From assembly GCA_018398575.1 (NCBI GenBank), contig JAGTXZ010000020.1:2046001-2110000 (forward strand): a stretch of DNA of 64,000 nt, read 5' to 3'. The stretch comes from Ampelomyces quisqualis (taxonomy: Eukaryota > Ascomycota > Dothideomycetes > Pleosporales > Phaeosphaeriaceae). The notes under the pieces are model-generated. The model was not told where the DNA came from. It searched no databases and saw only the letters and a program-made list of their open reading frames with translations. Numbering within the stretch: position 1 is the stretch's first letter; every line of letters begins with the position of its first letter. Both the position numbers and the translations under genes were made by a program. Of this stretch, positions 10,478 through 22,584 are shown in pieces.

Positions 10478-13428
10478 CTAGTCCACGCGAATCGTAGTCT
10501 CCAACGGCGTGCGCGGTAATTCCTTGTTTCTCCCCGGACTCCTCCCTCTCTTCTCCTTGGGCGGCGTGGGCGGGCCCGAGTGTCTGGGCGAGAAGTCGTC
10601 TTTGGGCGGTGTGGGTGGCCGACCTAGGCTGGGGGCGGTACCCGAGTCTTTTGGTGGGGTTGGCGGTGGTCGTCCGGGGTTCTCGTCCTGTTTTCGTGAG
10701 TGTGATCGGAAGGGGATCCCAAGGAAGGATTCTTTGTGGGGTGGTGCTGGAGCAGACGTGCTTCCATCCCCGTCTGATGCACTGCGGTTGCTGCGTCCAC
10801 CAACGCTGGATGATTCGCCGGCTTCTTCTACAACGGGGAGGGTGGTGCCCATTTCGCCTCGGTCGGCAGACGGACTGCGGACGACCTTCAAGTCGCGGTT
10901 GGGAACGTCGTCTTCGCTGCGGCCCCGCTGTCTGGATCGCTCCGCTTGCCATTCAGCCTTCTCTAAGACACGTTCTGTCGAGTGTTGCTGTGACGCATTG
11001 GAGTTGATGCCTGGAATGGCCGGTTCACGTTCAGTGTGCGCGGCCTCATGTTGCTTCTCACGTTCTGCGGCTTCTTTGGTCTTGGTCACGCCACTGATGA
11101 ACCTTACGAACCGATCGCCATATCGTTCTGGGGGGATGGCGGATATCTGAGACTCAGTATTGGCAAGGCCCTTGATGAAGTGCTCCATGCGCTTGATAAG
11201 GGAATACTACAAGGCGTTAGTACTTTAAACGCAGGTGCCACGTCAGCTCAACTTACGTGTGTGAGACAGTCGATGATGCCCAGATAATAGATCTCTTCGC
11301 CCGAGGTATCATCCTCGTGCGTAGCTTGGAAGCCGCCATCGTCAGAGTAGAAGTAGAAATTCCGCTTAGGATCTCGCAGCTCGTCGGGCATCTTGCTAGA
11401 AGTTTGTTCCATTGGTACGGGCTTTTGCGTCTTAACCATCTGTCGCAGTTCTCTTGCCTTCCGCGAAGCTTCGAGCTTTGAAGGTGTCCGCACAAGCATA
11501 TTAGGTTGTGGATCATCTGCAGTTTCACCGCCCGGTTGGAACACTTTCAAGGTCTTGTCTCGCAGATTCTCTTCATTGCCTTTTTCCAGGTCGTGGATAC
11601 CAACGAGAAGAGAATAGTCCATAATGTGCAGGCGCTGCAACAACTTCACGTCCTTTTGCATCTGCTCAATGAACATCTTCTTCTTTGTTGGACCAAATTC
11701 CAGGTGCAGGTCTCTTCGTAGCCAATTCAGATCTTTCAGTGTAGCGCGAGGGTTCGCAGCCAGTTCCTCCTCTTTGAAGTCGCGGCCAATGGTAGATCCT
11801 TTCAAATCAAACGTGCGGTGGATATCTCGATGCGGTGGAAATAAATTGTTCATGACAACGAAATGGATCTTGCGTCCGTAGGGTATCTTTACGCGGTGCA
11901 AACCGTAAAACTGAGAAAGAAGTGTGTTCGGGTTCTCTTGAACGTGTGTGTAGTAGTCCCTCAAAATTTTCCGGAGAAATTTATGTTCGGCGTGATGTAT
12001 GGTTTTGATGATGTACTTGTAATCGCGAGAGAAATAAAAGAAGCTCCCGCTTTTTCCAGGAGAGCCGAGCTCGGAAAGTATGTATTTGCTGGTTAGCGAT
12101 ACGAGGTAGTCGGCGGGATCCAGCTTGAAGGTGGAGCGGAGATGTCGGAAGACCCATGGGGCATAATCCTTGAACTTGAAGTCGTATTTCGCAGATGGTG
12201 TGAGCTCGTTGCCGGTACTACAAGGACATTAGCACGATGTCAGGAAGATCAAAACAGGTCACCCAGACTCAACGAAGCTGAATTCTAGCAAATGCTTGAC
12301 GAGATGAGGGAACCCGGACGGCACGTACATGTCAAACGAAAACTTGTGTTTCGCATCGAAATCGGCATCGGTAAGGTCGCGGTCCATTTTGGCGTTGGTT
12401 CTGGACACGGTGAAGCGGATGCCAGTAAGCATGTTGTAGGCGGTAACCCAGTTGACGTGGTGCTGATCGACCTTGGTGCCGACGACGACTCGATCCTCGT
12501 CCTCGTCTTCCTTGCGCTTCCGCTTACTCGCCCGTTTTTGCCGGATATGTTCTGCCCACCGTGCAGCATCCTCGTCCTGCGCCACCTCGTCCAGAGGCAT
12601 GTCTGAGTTGACCGATCGTGTAGTCCTACGCACAAGAGACAAGGACCCTCGTCGGCGCCCGCTGGCCGTGGGTGAGAATCGGCCGCTCGCGGAGACGACG
12701 TCGTCGGTGTTGTTCTGCGTCTCGCGAGCGCGGGACGTTGAGAGTTTGGGGACCTCTAGAGTGTGACGCTGCTGCAAACGGTGGGGATGCTGTGATGGCG
12801 CGGGGCTGCAGTGGTTGAAGGCGGGCGGAGAGGAGACGCGATGCGCCGAGGCGGGCACTTGCAGATTGGAAACCGCGTCGCCGGCTTGAGGCTGCAGTGG
12901 CTGTGCGGTCGATGCGCCGGGTACATTGCCTACGTAGGGCACAAAGTCCTTTCTGGCTTCTTGTGTGCCGTCGAAGGAGTCCATCTGGCCCATCTTGACG
13001 TGCGTGGTTCCCCCAACGCGGTCCTTGGACTCGGTGCTGTGGACCGACGCGAAGTAGCCGTCGTCTTTGTTCAGCAGCTCGCTGGAGTTGCCGCGCCGCT
13101 CGGGAGATCTGTTGAGGCTCTCAGCCTCGCCCCGGTCCCCCCTGCTTCTCCGAGAAGGTGCCTCTTCGTGCGATGACCGCTTATCAATGCTCGCGGGCCT
13201 GACGGGGCGGCCGTTGGGTATCGATTGCATCACCGGCGGTCCACTGGGAGGGTTGCCGTTTATTTTCGCTGTGTGGCCATGCATGAGCCTCGCGCCATTC
13301 TCTCGCGCGTTCAGCGACCGGTCCGAGGAGGTGCGCGACGGGAGACCGAAGCTGGGGTGCGATTGTCGGTCGGTGGAGGCGGCCGCATACGGGGGCATCA
13401 TCTGGGACTCATGGATGGTCACGCTCAT
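10478..13428 (-). CDS. MSS4: Phosphatidylinositol-4-phosphate 5-kinase (MSS4)
   Basis: 951-aa lipid kinase that makes PI(4,5)P2 at the plasma membrane for actin and endocytosis control. Exons are 13428-12263, 12217-11257 and 11206-10478; both introns are short (45 and 50 nt) and the second has a perfect TACTAAC branch site. The N-terminal ~270 residues are disordered and basic. The PIPK catalytic core follows, with GSFFYFSRDYKYIIKT, the DLKGST loop, the IMDYSLLVGIHD motif and the activation-segment region GIIDCLTHYSLIKRMEHFIK. The C-terminal tail carries three PPTPPK repeats. I start at ATG 13428 (MSVTIHES) because the longer frame to 13602 opens with GTG; an upstream exon is possible. Confidence 0.94.
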
Positions 13429-14819
13429 CAAGGAGGCGGTCTTTCCTCCTGGACGCTGCGGCGAGGGGGTCGTGGAAGCCAGCTTTGGGGCTTGCGGGAT
13501 GTGGCTGGAAGACGCTATGTTGCTGCAGTGATGATGCAGATGCCGTGGGCGCGCGGGAGTGGCAGGACGGCGCGGCGATGAATGGCAGAAGACAGCAGCC
13601 ACTCAGACTCCCTGTTGTGACGATGCTAGAGGAACAAGAGTCGCAAGAATGACGGCGCAAGGTGCTGGAAGAAGGGAGGTCGGACTTGACAGCCGCACCG
13701 AAGCCGTGATTCCGTGATGCCGTCTTGATCGTCTTGGCGCAGCACGGTCACCGCAGCTATTGGATCTACGGTGCACCTAACGACGAGAAAGCAGCCGCAG
13801 CTATGCACTGGGAGGACTCAGAAGAAAGCGGGAATGTCACACAAAAGGGCGATGGGTCTCTTCCACGGCCTCGAGTTGTCAGCGCGACCCCACCTCGCTT
13901 GCCGCTGTTCACAGGGCAGACACGCGCGAGGGAAATTGGGTGCTGGAAGCCGGTCTAGTATTTCAGGAGGATTATGCGTAGGACTGCGCCACAAGCTGGT
14001 CGAGAAGCCCGGGTTGCGCCATCGACGCGCCTGTTCTTTTTGCGCCTCATCGCGCACGAAGCTTCTTGAAGATGCGCCTGCAAAAGGTGAGATGCTGCAA
14101 TTCCTTTTCTCGCAGCTCAAGAACAATAATGCCCACGTCCATCCCTGCAGACCACGTTCCGGCTCGACGGTGCGGAGCAGTGCGCCAAATAGGACGCTAT
14201 CCATGGCACCTGCGCCTATCTAAGCAGGAGATTGGATTGATTGAACGTGACGTCGCTCTTCGTCCGCGAAACGAGATTCGAGCGCGGCAAATCATCTTCT
14301 ACCTCCCTGATTCGTGATCGGACGACCACATGTGACACGCCCACGGGTCTAGTGCAATCTACTATCTTTAAGATGTATCCGTAAACCATTGTCAACTTAA
14401 AGAAATTGAAGCCATCTGATTATGCTGCAGGTTCCCCTCTTGGTATTCCAATCACTCCAGGCTTCTACTTGCGCCATCACGAATCATTGCCGGACCTGGT
14501 AGTTGGACCAAGGGAACCCATCAACCAGCACGCACGTGACGCCTTAGCGTGCCCGGGAGGACTAGCGCCACGCAGAATACTTAGACTGTTGTTGACTGAA
14601 CGCTGCGTCTCGCCGTTCATGTCCGTCTTACGAGCAGCTTGTGGTGCTAAACGTCATTCGTTGCGAAGCTCATGCATTGCAGGAGCACCAGAGGCTTGAA
14701 AAAGATGCGGGAACGCGATGGCCACAGTGATATGTGGGTTGGTAAATGTCTGTTGTGCGTGAGTAGGTTTGCTCGAAAGTGGCTTTCCAGTCTCTCCCAA
14801 CAACGTAATGTTCACAAGC
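13429..14819. other. 1.4-kb region upstream of MSS4, no gene seen
   Basis: Contains overlapping ORFs on both strands (13771-14223, 13818-14204) with no recognisable family or splice structure. The part nearest MSS4 is its probable promoter and 5' UTR. Confidence 0.45.
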
Positions 14820-15236
14820 TCAACCTGCTTGGATGCGATGTTCTTGGTCGGCCTCCAGACTAACGACGTTGGTGCGTGCTGCATTGCGTGTCTTGTTGCC
14901 GTGACTCTCTTCCAGCATCCGCTTCACTTCGTCAACGGCGAACTGGCCGATGCGTGTATGCTTAACAGCCCATCCACGGTTATCTTTGTCTGCATCATGA
15001 GCAGAAATCCAAGCTCTTGCATACAGACTTCGAGCAATCTCGAGGCCGCCAGGTGATCCTGTCGATATGTTGCCATCCAGCCACCATGGATTCTCCTCAC
15101 AATTAAAGAGCGCAGTCAACAGAAGCGCTGCCTCTGACATGATATGTGAGGTTGCGTACGGGCGGATGGTCTCGAAGGCCACTCCGTGTGGTGAGTAGAG
15201 TACGGACAGTGTCTTCTCACGATCGTTGCAGGGTGC
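14820..15236 (-). pseudogene. C-terminal fragment of a fungal metallo-beta-lactamase-like protein
   Basis: About 139 codons of good coding quality: SVLYSPHG near the start, then SPGGLEIARSLYARAWISAH, a DKDNRGW stretch, and a helix AVDEVKRMLEE before the stop. From memory this matches the C-terminal half of a family of fungal metallo-hydrolase-like proteins that have an ILYTPHG motif, a GGxxL(F/A)xxL helix and an AHDExKDNRG motif. The N-terminal half with the HxHxDH metal site is absent: an in-frame TGA precedes the fragment and no matching frame is seen up to 16 kb. I therefore read it as a truncated relic. An unseen upstream exon is the alternative. Confidence 0.5.
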
Positions 15237-15242
15237 GGCCAA

Positions 15243-16220
15243 TCACGGCTCGTAACAACTTCTTGGCAAGTAAACAAGGGCAGCGAACATATATATTGCA
15301 ACAGCGTCCCCAACTCTTCCACGTCAACCGCCACCACCAACGACTCGTCTGCCACGCCCGCCACGCCCGCCTTGGTCAAAAATCCTCCAGGGCAGCGGCC
15401 AAACTGACAAGCAATCGCATCGACCGCATATATATGCACACGAGACGCCAGAGCTTGCGCATCCCTGGAGCTTCTTTTGGGCGGCTCACCATGCGCACGG
15501 AAGCATCAAGGACTGTCGCGAACTTCCTCTTGAGCATCGATCTCACGCGATGGTGTTGAGTACTCAGCAGAGCCCCGCGCCGCAGATGCAATAAGCCATT
15601 CTACCACGCGAAATTCGACGACGATAACATGTGTTTCCGTGGGTAGGTAAGAGAGCAGCAGCTATGCCGATATTGAATCCCAAAGCCTCGCTCCTCCATC
15701 AACACTAGATACGTCAATCAGAACTATCAACTACTACTGCGATTGACCATCTTCTCTTCTTCCCATCCGCTTGAACCGTGTGGATCTAGAAGCCAATCGA
15801 AACCTGCATCGTGGGAGTTTCTCAGTCGTTGTGCGGTCGGCTCGTCAAGTGATTCTGAGCTCAACGACATCGATCCTTTGTTCGTCACCATGTCCAGAAC
15901 AAGACGACGCCGCCTCCAGACGCATCGCACAGCTTACTAAGGAGCTTGAAGCAGCAAATGCGCTAAGTTGAGACATGGCAGGAGAAGGATGATCAACTGG
16001 CTGAAGCAATCTGAGGTCCATGTCAAGTCGTGTCTGCCCGCCGCGCTGAGACGGCATGGTCGTGTTGGAGTTTCATGACAGTGGCTGCTCAAAGGACTGG
16101 TTTTAGTTATTATACCCCGCACAGCAGCGCACACCCACCCCTCCCGAGTCCCCCTCCATCTCGAAGCTTCACGAGCTCGACTTCCGACACAGCTAGGTCT
16201 CGCCGAGGATACTCTGATCC
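15243..16220. other. Intergenic, 1 kb, no intact gene
   Basis: Between the fragment at 14.8-15.2 kb and the C2H2/RING-like gene. A short coiled-coil-like reading around 15900-16010 (RIAQLTKELEAANA, then WQEKDDQLAEA in another frame) may be a remnant but is too short to call. Confidence 0.4.
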
Positions 16221-17769
16221 ATGCTGGCCATGCCACCGCGGGCGCCGCTGACTGGCTCCTTCTCGGTCAACGAAGAGAACAATGTCGTCGTCTGCCCTCT
16301 GCGCAACCAGGACGGCTCGGCCTGTCGCAAACGCTGCACCGGCGTAAGTCTCTCGAGCCGGCGTGCAGCTGCCCCCACGTCGCACCCGGGGCATGTCGAC
16401 GACGGGCGTGGAGCTGACGCTGCCGTGCACAGGAAAAACGATACCGCTCGATGCAGGAGCACATCCGCCGCGCACACCCCGAGCACTACATATCGAAGCT
16501 GCCGGCGACCGAGGAGAGCTTCCGCCTGATGGTCAACACGCCGCCGCACCAACGACAGCCGCCGCCAGTGATGCCGAGCAGCTCAGCAGGGCCGCAAGGT
16601 GGGTGCCCGCGCCTCTCCCACCGCATCTGGGACTGACACAGCTGCCCAGTGCACGCTGCAAGCGACTTCAGCGCCTTTGTCGACGCAGACTACACCTCGA
16701 GCGCGCCGGCCGCCACCGCGGCAGCTGCCCTGGCCTCGTTACACAATTACCGTGCCGAGTTTGACTGGGACTCGGATCCTGTACGTAGCCGCACCACAGC
16801 GCCGTGCACAGAGCCATGCAAGACCAGACCCAAGTGCACCTACTGACACCGCTGCCATGCACAGGACGCGCCCCCGGAAACGGACAGGCCCCGCGCCCGC
16901 TTCGCCCCCACCACGCTCGAGCAGCCCTTCGCCTCCGAAGAGCCCTACTACACGTCCACATCCATCCAGCGGGAGCTGCTGCCATCGTCTCTTGCGCACT
17001 CACCGCCCGGCCGTTCTTCCACCCTGCCGCCGGCCCCCCGCTCCGTGAGGCCAAACAGGCCCCGCAAGCCGTCGGTGGCGCAGAATGCACGCAGAGGGAA
17101 GCACGAGCGCCAGAAGTCGCGGGACCACAACCGGCCCCTGAGCTACGACCGCAAGGCTTTCTCTGCGGAGCCCCAGACCGCCGCCGCCATCATGGGCAAG
17201 CGCTGGGAGGACCTCATCGATGCGGCTGCCTCAGCAACCGAGGAAGACAGCCGGGACCTGACTCCCGTCAGTCCACCCATCCGTACTCGGTTGATCGCTC
17301 TTGCATACGCTGACATGCTCAGGTTCCACAGTCTCCCCATCACTCACCACACACAAACAACAGGACCTCGCTCCCTCCGTTTGCTACGTCACATTTCCAA
17401 TCTTACACAGCATCGCCGTTGCAGAACACCCTGACCCCGCCCCCGCCTGACATGTCGGACCTGCAACCGTTTCCTTCCGTCGAGTCCTCGATTGAGTCTG
17501 CCGTATCCGGTCACGGCTTTCATATCCCCTCCCAGGGCCTCTCTGATTCTTCTCCTACCTACCCGTACCCAGTCCAGATTTACTGCGCCGCATGTCGCAA
17601 GCTGTCCGTCTTGCGAGACAGCTTTGCTTGCTCAGAGTGCATCTGCGGCTTTTGCCACGAATGTGTACATGTCCTCGTCAGCGAACACACCCGTGGGAGG
17701 GCGCCAAGGTGTCCACGCTGCAATGCTGTCGGCGGCAAGTTCAAACCTTTTCAGTTGGACATTCGATGA
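16221..17769 (+). CDS. Putative zinc protein: N-terminal C2H2 finger and C-terminal RING-like Cys cluster
   Basis: 416-aa model from five exons: 16221-16343, 16433-16598, 16650-16780, 16865-17289 and 17364-17769. The first two exons join to form a finger (CPLRNQDGSACRKRC then EKRYRSMQEHIRRAHPEHY), a Cys/His arrangement interrupted by intron 1. The middle is basic and Ser/Pro-rich and contains IMGKRWEDLIDAAASATEED. The C-terminus has four C-x2-C pairs (CAAC, CSEC, CHEC, CPRC), a RING- or FYVE-like zinc module. Proteins with this layout occur in Pezizomycotina, but I know no assigned function. Intron 4 uses a weak donor (GTTGAT) chosen to keep the frame. A second ATG at 16230 could be the true start. 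Confidence 0.72.
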
Positions 17770-19529
17770 GCTTCTTGCTCACTTTTCTTTCCGATACCCT
17801 ACATTCTTTCCATCATCCATCGGCGTTGAGGTGCTTGAACCACATTCGGCTTGCACCGCCTTTTCTGCTGCCATTATCGCTAATGTTTGGGGCCGATGAC
17901 ACTTGCATTGTTGGACGCTTGGGCGTTACATAGACTACGGTGAGACTTTGGCGTTATCTGATTTTCAGAAGGCACTACATATGGTTCGCCATGCTCTCCA
18001 GAGAAGCACACGAGTGCATATATCATTGGCTAAATCAAAGACTTTGGATTCCGCTTCCGCGCGACCGTCTCGCTCAAATGCACTACTTGTCTTCGACAGA
18101 GCTGATCCTTTATCCACCAAAGTTATTGACAGCCACCTACGTATTGACGCACAGAGTCATATTAGTAGCATAGTCGTCAGTACTCGGCAGAATCAAGTCA
18201 CGGCGCATCGGATGTCGACTTGCGGTGAGTGAACCATGGTTCGGTGAACACAATAGTCTAGTGTCACTATCAGTGTCAGCACGAAGGACTAGCCGCCCGA
18301 GTTTTCATGCGACGTGTAAGATGTCACGACTGCAACTTGCTTTATCGACTCTGAACTCTAGATCGGAACCTAGATCGTCGGAACGCAAGTTTGCGATGGA
18401 GCTCTACATGCTCGGACTTTCACCATGCCTGTTGTCGACCTGTCGCTTTCGCGGGGAAGAAGCGAAGTGGGTATTGTTACCCTTCGGTCCCATAGTCCCA
18501 ACGGTTCCCTAGATTATGGAGCGCGGAGCACGATAGGGGTCCTCGGAGGGGCGTCCAAATGCATCTGCCGTTGCGCATTTTCCACGCGAGATGCTGATCA
18601 GAATCTCCGAGAATCGACAGACTTTGCCGATTTTACAGATTGTCAGTCTAGAAGAACGATGCACAGGTCAAAAGATGCGGCATGACTGGTAGCGATAAAT
18701 TCGGCGCATGACCTCTGCCCTCCGGATTGCCGCATCGTCCTTGTGCCACATTGCCCGGCCAATCACGATGAACACTTTATGGGATTGCTGCTGTGGAGCG
18801 AAAACAGCAACTTAAACGAAACTACAAACCGGCAAAAGGCGTCAGGCGGTGTGTTCAACCCAACCAGCGGTATCGATGCCATGCTATGCCATTAGTTTTG
18901 ACGGCTCCACTACTCACGTTCGACCTTTTTACCGCATGCATCGTGTGACCCTCCCCATTTCTGCCCTAGGTATGGAGTAGCACACACCCCATTTCAATAA
19001 TAGCACAGCGACCCGACAAGATACAACAGAAGATCAACCGTCAATTACGCGCATCCGCCGTTCCATTTAGTCTATGCCCTCCCCAACAAAGTAGTACTCC
19101 TTGTCTGTTGCTCGGGCGTTTTTCGCGTTCCTGGACGAGCCGGACGGGGATCGGTAGGGCTAGTGCCTGACTCGGGGTGCGTTTGGCTCCACATTGGTCT
19201 GGACACTGTGCTGTTTCGGGAGAGTGTGCAAGCGTTTGGGGCTACTGCGGGTGTGTATTGGATGGGTGCCAAACAGCAAGGGGAGTATTTTGTGCTGTGG
19301 AGGGAGAAACGCGGTGCGCCATGTGTATTTAGAACCAGCCGGGTGCGCTGTTCAGCGAGAAGCAATGACCATACACTCTATTCGTTATCACCGTTTTTTT
19401 TTGCTCGGTGGCATACACATCCCATCTACCTACTTGTCCCCGCGGTACGGAGTACCCAAGAACTTTTTCAGCGACAAAGACCATCCCGTCCTTTTGGCGC
19501 AGCCCACTTTATTCCACTTGGTTGGGAAC
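17770..19529. other. 1.8-kb intergenic stretch, no gene seen
   Basis: Scattered short plus-strand ORFs (17903-18685) lack domain signs or splice continuity. AT content rises compared with the flanking genes. Confidence 0.45.
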
Positions 19530-19799
19530 ATGCCTCTTCTGCGCAACTTGACGACGAAACTCAAAACGGCAATATCGCCTTCCACGTCGCCGTCTTCGTC
19601 GCCTACCTCTGCGCCCTCGCCCTCGCCCTCGCCGTCGGGCTTCGAAGTCCTCACCGGCCGCAGAGAATCAGATGGCTTCGCGGTGAAACGGCCCGAAACG
19701 AACGCGCGAGTTGATTCGTTTGTGACGGACGAGACGTTGCAGGCGAAACAGAGGCGAGTCAGTCGATTTAGAGAGGAACTGGGGTTGTGCGAGGAGTGA
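19530..19799 (+). CDS. Small basic/serine-rich protein, 89 aa, unknown
   Basis: Starts MPLLRNLTTKLKTAIS, has a Ser/Pro run (about residues 17-36), then GFEVLTGRRESDGFAVKRPE and a charged end, KQRRVSRFREELGLCEE. The Ser/Pro linker followed by an ordered-looking charged tail suggests a real short protein. The antisense reading (19430-19867) is Gly/Glu repeat-like and less convincing. No function is recognised. Its stop lies 86 nt from the convergent GRH1 stop. The longer plus-strand frame to 19194 has no better start signal. Confidence 0.5.
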   Translation: MPLLRNLTTKLKTAISPSTSPSSSPTSAPSPSPSPSGFEVLTGRRESDGFAVKRPETNARVDSFVTDETLQAKQRRVSRFREELGLCEE

Positions 19800-19885
19800 G
19801 AATATGAGTGGGACCGTTGAATGAGGTGTGTTTTGGCATTGTCTTGATGGAATTCGAAAGCTAACAAGTGATCAAGTTGACAAGT

Positions 19886-21232
19886 TCATGCGACTTCTGC
19901 CTCGTCTGTGTCTACTTGCACAGGTGTCCCGGTCTTTGACGGTGGACCTCGAGGTGGTGCACTGGCTTTGGGGGGCGGGGGTACGCTTCCTGTCTTTGGC
20001 TTCGGCGCGTTGTCTTCTGCTAGACTCTTCTCTTCGCCTTCCTTGAAGTAGTCGTCTAGGCCGCCACCACCACCAGCTGGACTTACGACATGATGCGCTC
20101 TGCCCTTCTTGCGGGATGGCGCGGTAACGCCCCGTGGCGGAGGCGGCGATCGAGAAGGAAGTGCCATGTCGGCAGGGACGAAGAGTTCAGTAGATCCGCC
20201 GAGCATGGGGGAAGCTGTTGATGAGAGAGGGGCCTTTTCGTCAAAGCATGTTGGCGCTGCTGAGTCGCTGGAAAACAGCGTTTCACCGGGTGCTTGAGGC
20301 GGTTCTTCCAAGGACGGGGGAATACGATGCAATGCGCCAAAACCCAACACACATCCCAACGCGCCTTCGCCGCCCCAGCCACGGCTCGGGGTGATGGTTA
20401 CAGGGCGCGTGACGTCGTATTCGTGGTTGTACACAATTAGACGTAGGGGCCGATTGAGAAAGTCTTCGACGAGTTCGCCGAGCCCGGATTCTCCGCGCAC
20501 AAGTCCTTCAGGGCTGCCGATGACGTAGTCGCCGTACGGAAGGAGGCCGGCGACGTCGGCGGGAGAGTTGGGGGCTACGTCGAGAATATGCCAAACATCT
20601 TCGGCGAGGGTGAGGGGAGACCACTGCAGAGAGATGCCGATGGTGGGCTTGTCTGCTGGAATGGAGATGTAGACTTCGCGGATTTTTTGGCCCTGTTGAA
20701 GTCAGGGAGGATGAAGACAAGCGAAGCCTAGTAAAAAGGGCAGAAATTAAATGTAGAAGACACAATGAACATGACATCTTTACAAATCTATGCTCACACC
20801 CAGACACTTGGGCTCTAGCAGGCAAAATGTGACAATAAGATGATGGAAATAACGGTGAAGAGGGAGAGAAATGACAACAAACGACTTTGGTATGACTAGG
20901 AATACCTTACCTTTCCACTAAACACCCCCAAGCTCATCGTCTGTCCAGCACAATTCCGCACCTCCGTCGCAAAAAGCGCAGGATCCGGATTATCCTACCA
21001 CACAATCAAAGTCAACAACCCATGCCCGAATCACCCATCTAATATCCACACTTACAATGGTGCGGCCGTTGATCCCAATAATGAAATCAAACCACGGCTC
21101 CAGCGGAACTTCTTGATTCGTGTTCCTGAGTATCTGGAAGCCGTATGCGCCTGAAACACCGGATTGCTGCTCCTCGATGGGCGCAGCGTCGAGCCGCGAG
21201 ATGAAGCGGTTGAGAGCGCCGAATACGCTCAT
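19886..21232 (-). CDS. GRH1: GRASP-family Golgi reassembly stacking protein (GRH1)
   Basis: 355 aa from exons 21232-21056, 20994-20911 and 20692-19886. Grh1/GRASP proteins tether Golgi and COPII membranes and act in unconventional secretion. The N-terminus MSVFGALNRFISRLDAAP looks like the amphipathic helix that replaces myristoylation in fungi. Two PDZ-like GRASP repeats follow: the first contains GAYGFQILRN and PWFDFIIGINGRTI, the second GISLQWSPL and ILDVAPNSPADVAGL, with RGWGGEGALGCVLGFGALHR at its end. The C-terminal ~130 residues are Pro/Ser-rich and disordered. Intron 2 is long (218 nt). The protein begins at the only in-frame ATG before the GRASP fold. Confidence 0.94.
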
Positions 21233-21655
21233 CTTGGAGGGTGTTGGAGGGGTTTTGGTGTGGTTTGGTGTTTGATGCTCGAGGACATGTGGAGGTTTGG
21301 CGTCTTGGGGATGGGGGTCATAGCGGCGGGATCCGCGCTAGTGCGGTGAGGCTCAACTTCCAAGAGTGTGGTAGGCGATGGACGATGGCGTTATAAAGTC
21401 AGGTACTTGTGTGGAAGGAAAGCTTTGAGTGAAAGACATGCCTGATTAATTAGTGGGAAATACTGAAAATATGGCTTTCTACCACCTAGTCCAGACAGAT
21501 GAGATTATAATTAACTAGTCCGCAAACGGTTAAGCCTCACAGGTTTGCCTTCTTCTGTCGACTGCTAGACGACTACGACTGATCACTGTCCCCAGCTAAA
21601 CTACTAAAAATCACTGGACAGACCAAGCCATATGTTGGGTTGAGAAGCGTGCAAT
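21233..21655. other. Divergent promoter region, GRH1 and TGS1
   Basis: 423 nt, AT-rich between 21420 and 21620. No gene seen. Confidence 0.55.
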
Positions 21656-22584
21656 ATGTCAGCCACGCCAGATGAGAAAGGCATTCATCAGTGGCGGCAC
21701 GTTGAGCAGTTTCCCGAACAGCTCAAGAAGTACACGCCCCCTTGGCAGATTACATGTATTTGTCCAACTAACAAGTCGCAGGTACTGGTTTCAGCGCTTC
21801 AAGATTTGGGAACAATATGACAGGGGTATTTGGATGACAGAAGATGCCTGGTTTGGTGTCACACCAGAACCCATTGCAAAGTACCACAGACCTCATACAA
21901 CAGAATCACGACGACTAACTTTATCAAAGCAAAATTGCAGCACACATCGCAGAATCAGCACCAAAGGATAAGACCGTCATAGTCGATGCATTCGCTGGGG
22001 TAGGTGGTAATGCCATCGCCCTAGCACGCTCCGGTCGTTGGGAGCGCGTCTTCGCCATCGAAAAGGACCCCAAGACAATGAAATGTGCAAAGCACAATGC
22101 AGAGATATATGGCGTTTCAAGCAAGATATTCTGGTTGACAGGTGACTGTTTCAACGCGATCGACAGGTTCGCAGGCAACAAGAACGTAGTCATATTCGCG
22201 AGCCCTCCATGGGGCGGTATGTTTCATTGTTCGCGTTACAACACTACGTCCTGACAGCAACAGGCACCGAGTACGGTGTAGACAACATCTTCGATCTGAC
22301 CAAGATGCAGCCATATAATCTCGAAAAGTTATATAAAAGCTTCAACAAGTACAGCAACGAAGTTGTGCTGTATCTCCCCCGCAACTCGGATCTCAATCAG
22401 ATTGCAAGGTATGCGCAGGACGGAAAGAAACTTGAAGTAGCCCACTACGCGATTATGGGCGCAAGCAAGGTGTGTGGTTATCATCAGACAACCAATAATA
22501 TCTAACACGATGCAGGCACTGTGTGTGTACTTTGGGGATTTCACGTTCGAAGAAGAGGAGCAGGAGAAGGAGAAGGAGCCATGA
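21656..22584 (+). CDS. TGS1: Trimethylguanosine synthase (cap hypermethylase)
   Basis: 244 aa from five small exons: 21656-21729, 21782-21880, 21930-22216, 22264-22469 and 22516-22584. Tgs1 adds two methyl groups to the m7G cap of snRNAs, snoRNAs and telomerase RNA, using S-adenosylmethionine. The N-terminal part contains RYWFQRFKIWEQYD-type residues and a conserved EDAWFGVTPE. The SAM-binding motif I is VDAFAGVGGNAIALA, and the catalytic SPPWGG is split by intron 3. Introns 1 and 2 carry AACTAAC/GACTAAC branch sites. The protein ends in a Glu/Lys-rich tail (EEEEQEKEKEP). Length is typical for the minimal fungal enzyme. Confidence 0.93.

Noticed and set aside
19430..19867. 145-codon minus-strand ORF opposite the small 89-aa gene
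   Set aside because: Its middle is a repeat of Glu/Gly/Asp that mirrors the Ser/Pro run on the other strand, and it shows no conserved-looking end.
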